Below are positions 63,592 to 64,000 of a stretch of DNA of 64,000 bases, in pieces. Every line of letters begins with the position of its first letter. Within the stretch, counting starts at the first letter, position 1. The notes beneath the pieces were generated by a model that searched no databases, was not told where the DNA came from, and saw nothing but the letters and a program-made list of their open reading frames with translations. The position numbers and the translations under genes were made by a program. The stretch is from Streptomyces sp. CG1 (GTDB lineage: Bacteria; Actinomycetota; Actinomycetes; Streptomycetales; Streptomycetaceae): assembly GCF_041080625.1 (NCBI RefSeq), contig NZ_CP163518.1, forward strand, positions 4,340,001 to 4,404,000. Direction: 5' to 3'.

Positions 63592-64000
63592 TCAGCCCTC
63601 CTTCACGGCGACGGCGAACAGCCGGCGGAAGGGCAGGACCGTGCCGTACGGCGCGCTCGGGTAGGCCTGCCGCAGCAGGTCCCGGTACTCGGCCAGGAAC
63701 GCGTCCCGCGCCTCGGGGTCGTCGGCGAGCGCGGTCAGGGCGGGCCGCAGACCGGTCCCCTTCACCCAGTCCAGGACCGGGTCCTCGCCCTGCAGGACAT
63801 GCAGATACGTCGTCTGCCACACGTCGGTCGCGCAGCCGAGGCGGGCGAGGCGGTCCAGATAGGCGCCGGGGGTGTGCACCGAGTCGGTGTGGCGCAGGAC
63901 ATCGGCGAGGCGGGACTTCCAGCGCGGGGTGCCGGCGAGTTCGCGCATCAGGGCGTGCAGCGGGGCGTCGATGTTGTCGGGCACCTGGAAGGCGAAGGTG
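63592..64000 (-). CDS. tam: Trans-aconitate 2-methyltransferase, C-terminal part (runs off the right edge)
   Basis: About 136 residues of the C-terminus are visible (FQVPDNIDAPLHALMRELAGTPRWK, WQTTYLHVLQGEDPVLDWVKGTGLRPALTAL, LFAVAVKEG). They match Tam-type SAM-dependent methyltransferases, which methylate spontaneously formed trans-aconitate. The SAM-binding N-terminus is outside the window. The frame is open to position 64000. Confidence 0.88.
   Translation of the reverse strand, partial: TFAFQVPDNIDAPLHALMRELAGTPRWKSRLADVLRHTDSVHTPGAYLDRLARLGCATDVWQTTYLHVLQGEDPVLDWVKGTGLRPALTALADDPEARDAFLAEYRDLLRQAYPSAPYGTVLPFRRLFAVAVKEG

Overview
The window is about 64 kb of a high-GC actinobacterial chromosome, almost certainly Streptomyces. 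Coding sequence has a strong third-position G/C bias, GTG and even TTG starts are common, and starts often overlap the preceding stop (ATGA, GTGA). Gene content and order match, from memory, the conserved core region of Streptomyces chromosomes that carries the UUA-decoding leucine tRNA bldA, enolase, rpf cell-wall hydrolases, mfd, glmU-prs-rplY-pth and ppc. No prophage, IS element, CRISPR array or biosynthetic cluster is visible.

Left part (1-26 kb): a truncated cystathionine beta-synthase, an SGNH hydrolase, a thiolase, small hypotheticals, a Bax-inhibitor-like membrane protein, a 4-hydroxybenzoate hydroxylase (pobA) and, at 7237-7323 on the minus strand, bldA. Next come an FtsX/MacB-type ABC exporter pair, a cyclopropane-fatty-acid synthase, and a type II NADH dehydrogenase with a Rex-like operator far upstream. 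The eno-ftsB-DUF501-ppx run follows. Two secreted resuscitation-promoting factors come next, the first of which has a clear c-di-AMP (ydaO-type) riboswitch leader. Then come a P450, a MazG pyrophosphohydrolase, a SurA-like lipoprotein and a DUF1906 secreted protein.

Middle part (26-44 kb): a Ser/Thr kinase coupled to a membrane protein, a frameshifted acetyltransferase, a secreted HNH-type nuclease lipoprotein, and an SDR with a MerR-type operator and a nearby MerR gene. After these are mfd, a second FtsX-type ABC exporter closely related to the first, an MFS pump, a DUF485/solute-symporter pair, and a GC-rich minisatellite of degenerate ~70-bp units.

Right part (44-64 kb): the most unusual block is 44.98-50.63 kb. 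Five genes or gene parts there look like toxin and immunity modules: an Imm35 / GAPG-repeat / deaminase-like / SUKH-4 protein, a WHH-nuclease/SUKH fusion, and a YwqJ-type deaminase followed by a SUKH-3 protein. None has an obvious secretion signal. Next are an orphan NarL-type sensor kinase and a HTH/LAGLIDADG-like gene broken at a G7 tract and carrying a TTA codon, just before tRNA-Gln(UUG). The housekeeping set glmU, prs, rplY, pth and ppc follows. The window closes with a desaturase-TetR pair preceded by tandem operator-like repeats, a Phd/RelE-type toxin-antitoxin pair, a VOC protein and the end of a trans-aconitate methyltransferase gene.

Functional themes that link neighbours are cell-wall remodelling and development (rpf genes, bldA, ftsB, P450), redox and lipid control (Rex site/ndh, cfa, desaturase-TetR), and peptidoglycan and nucleotide precursors (glmU, prs). 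All statements rest on reading the sequence and knowledge of the families; no database search was run.
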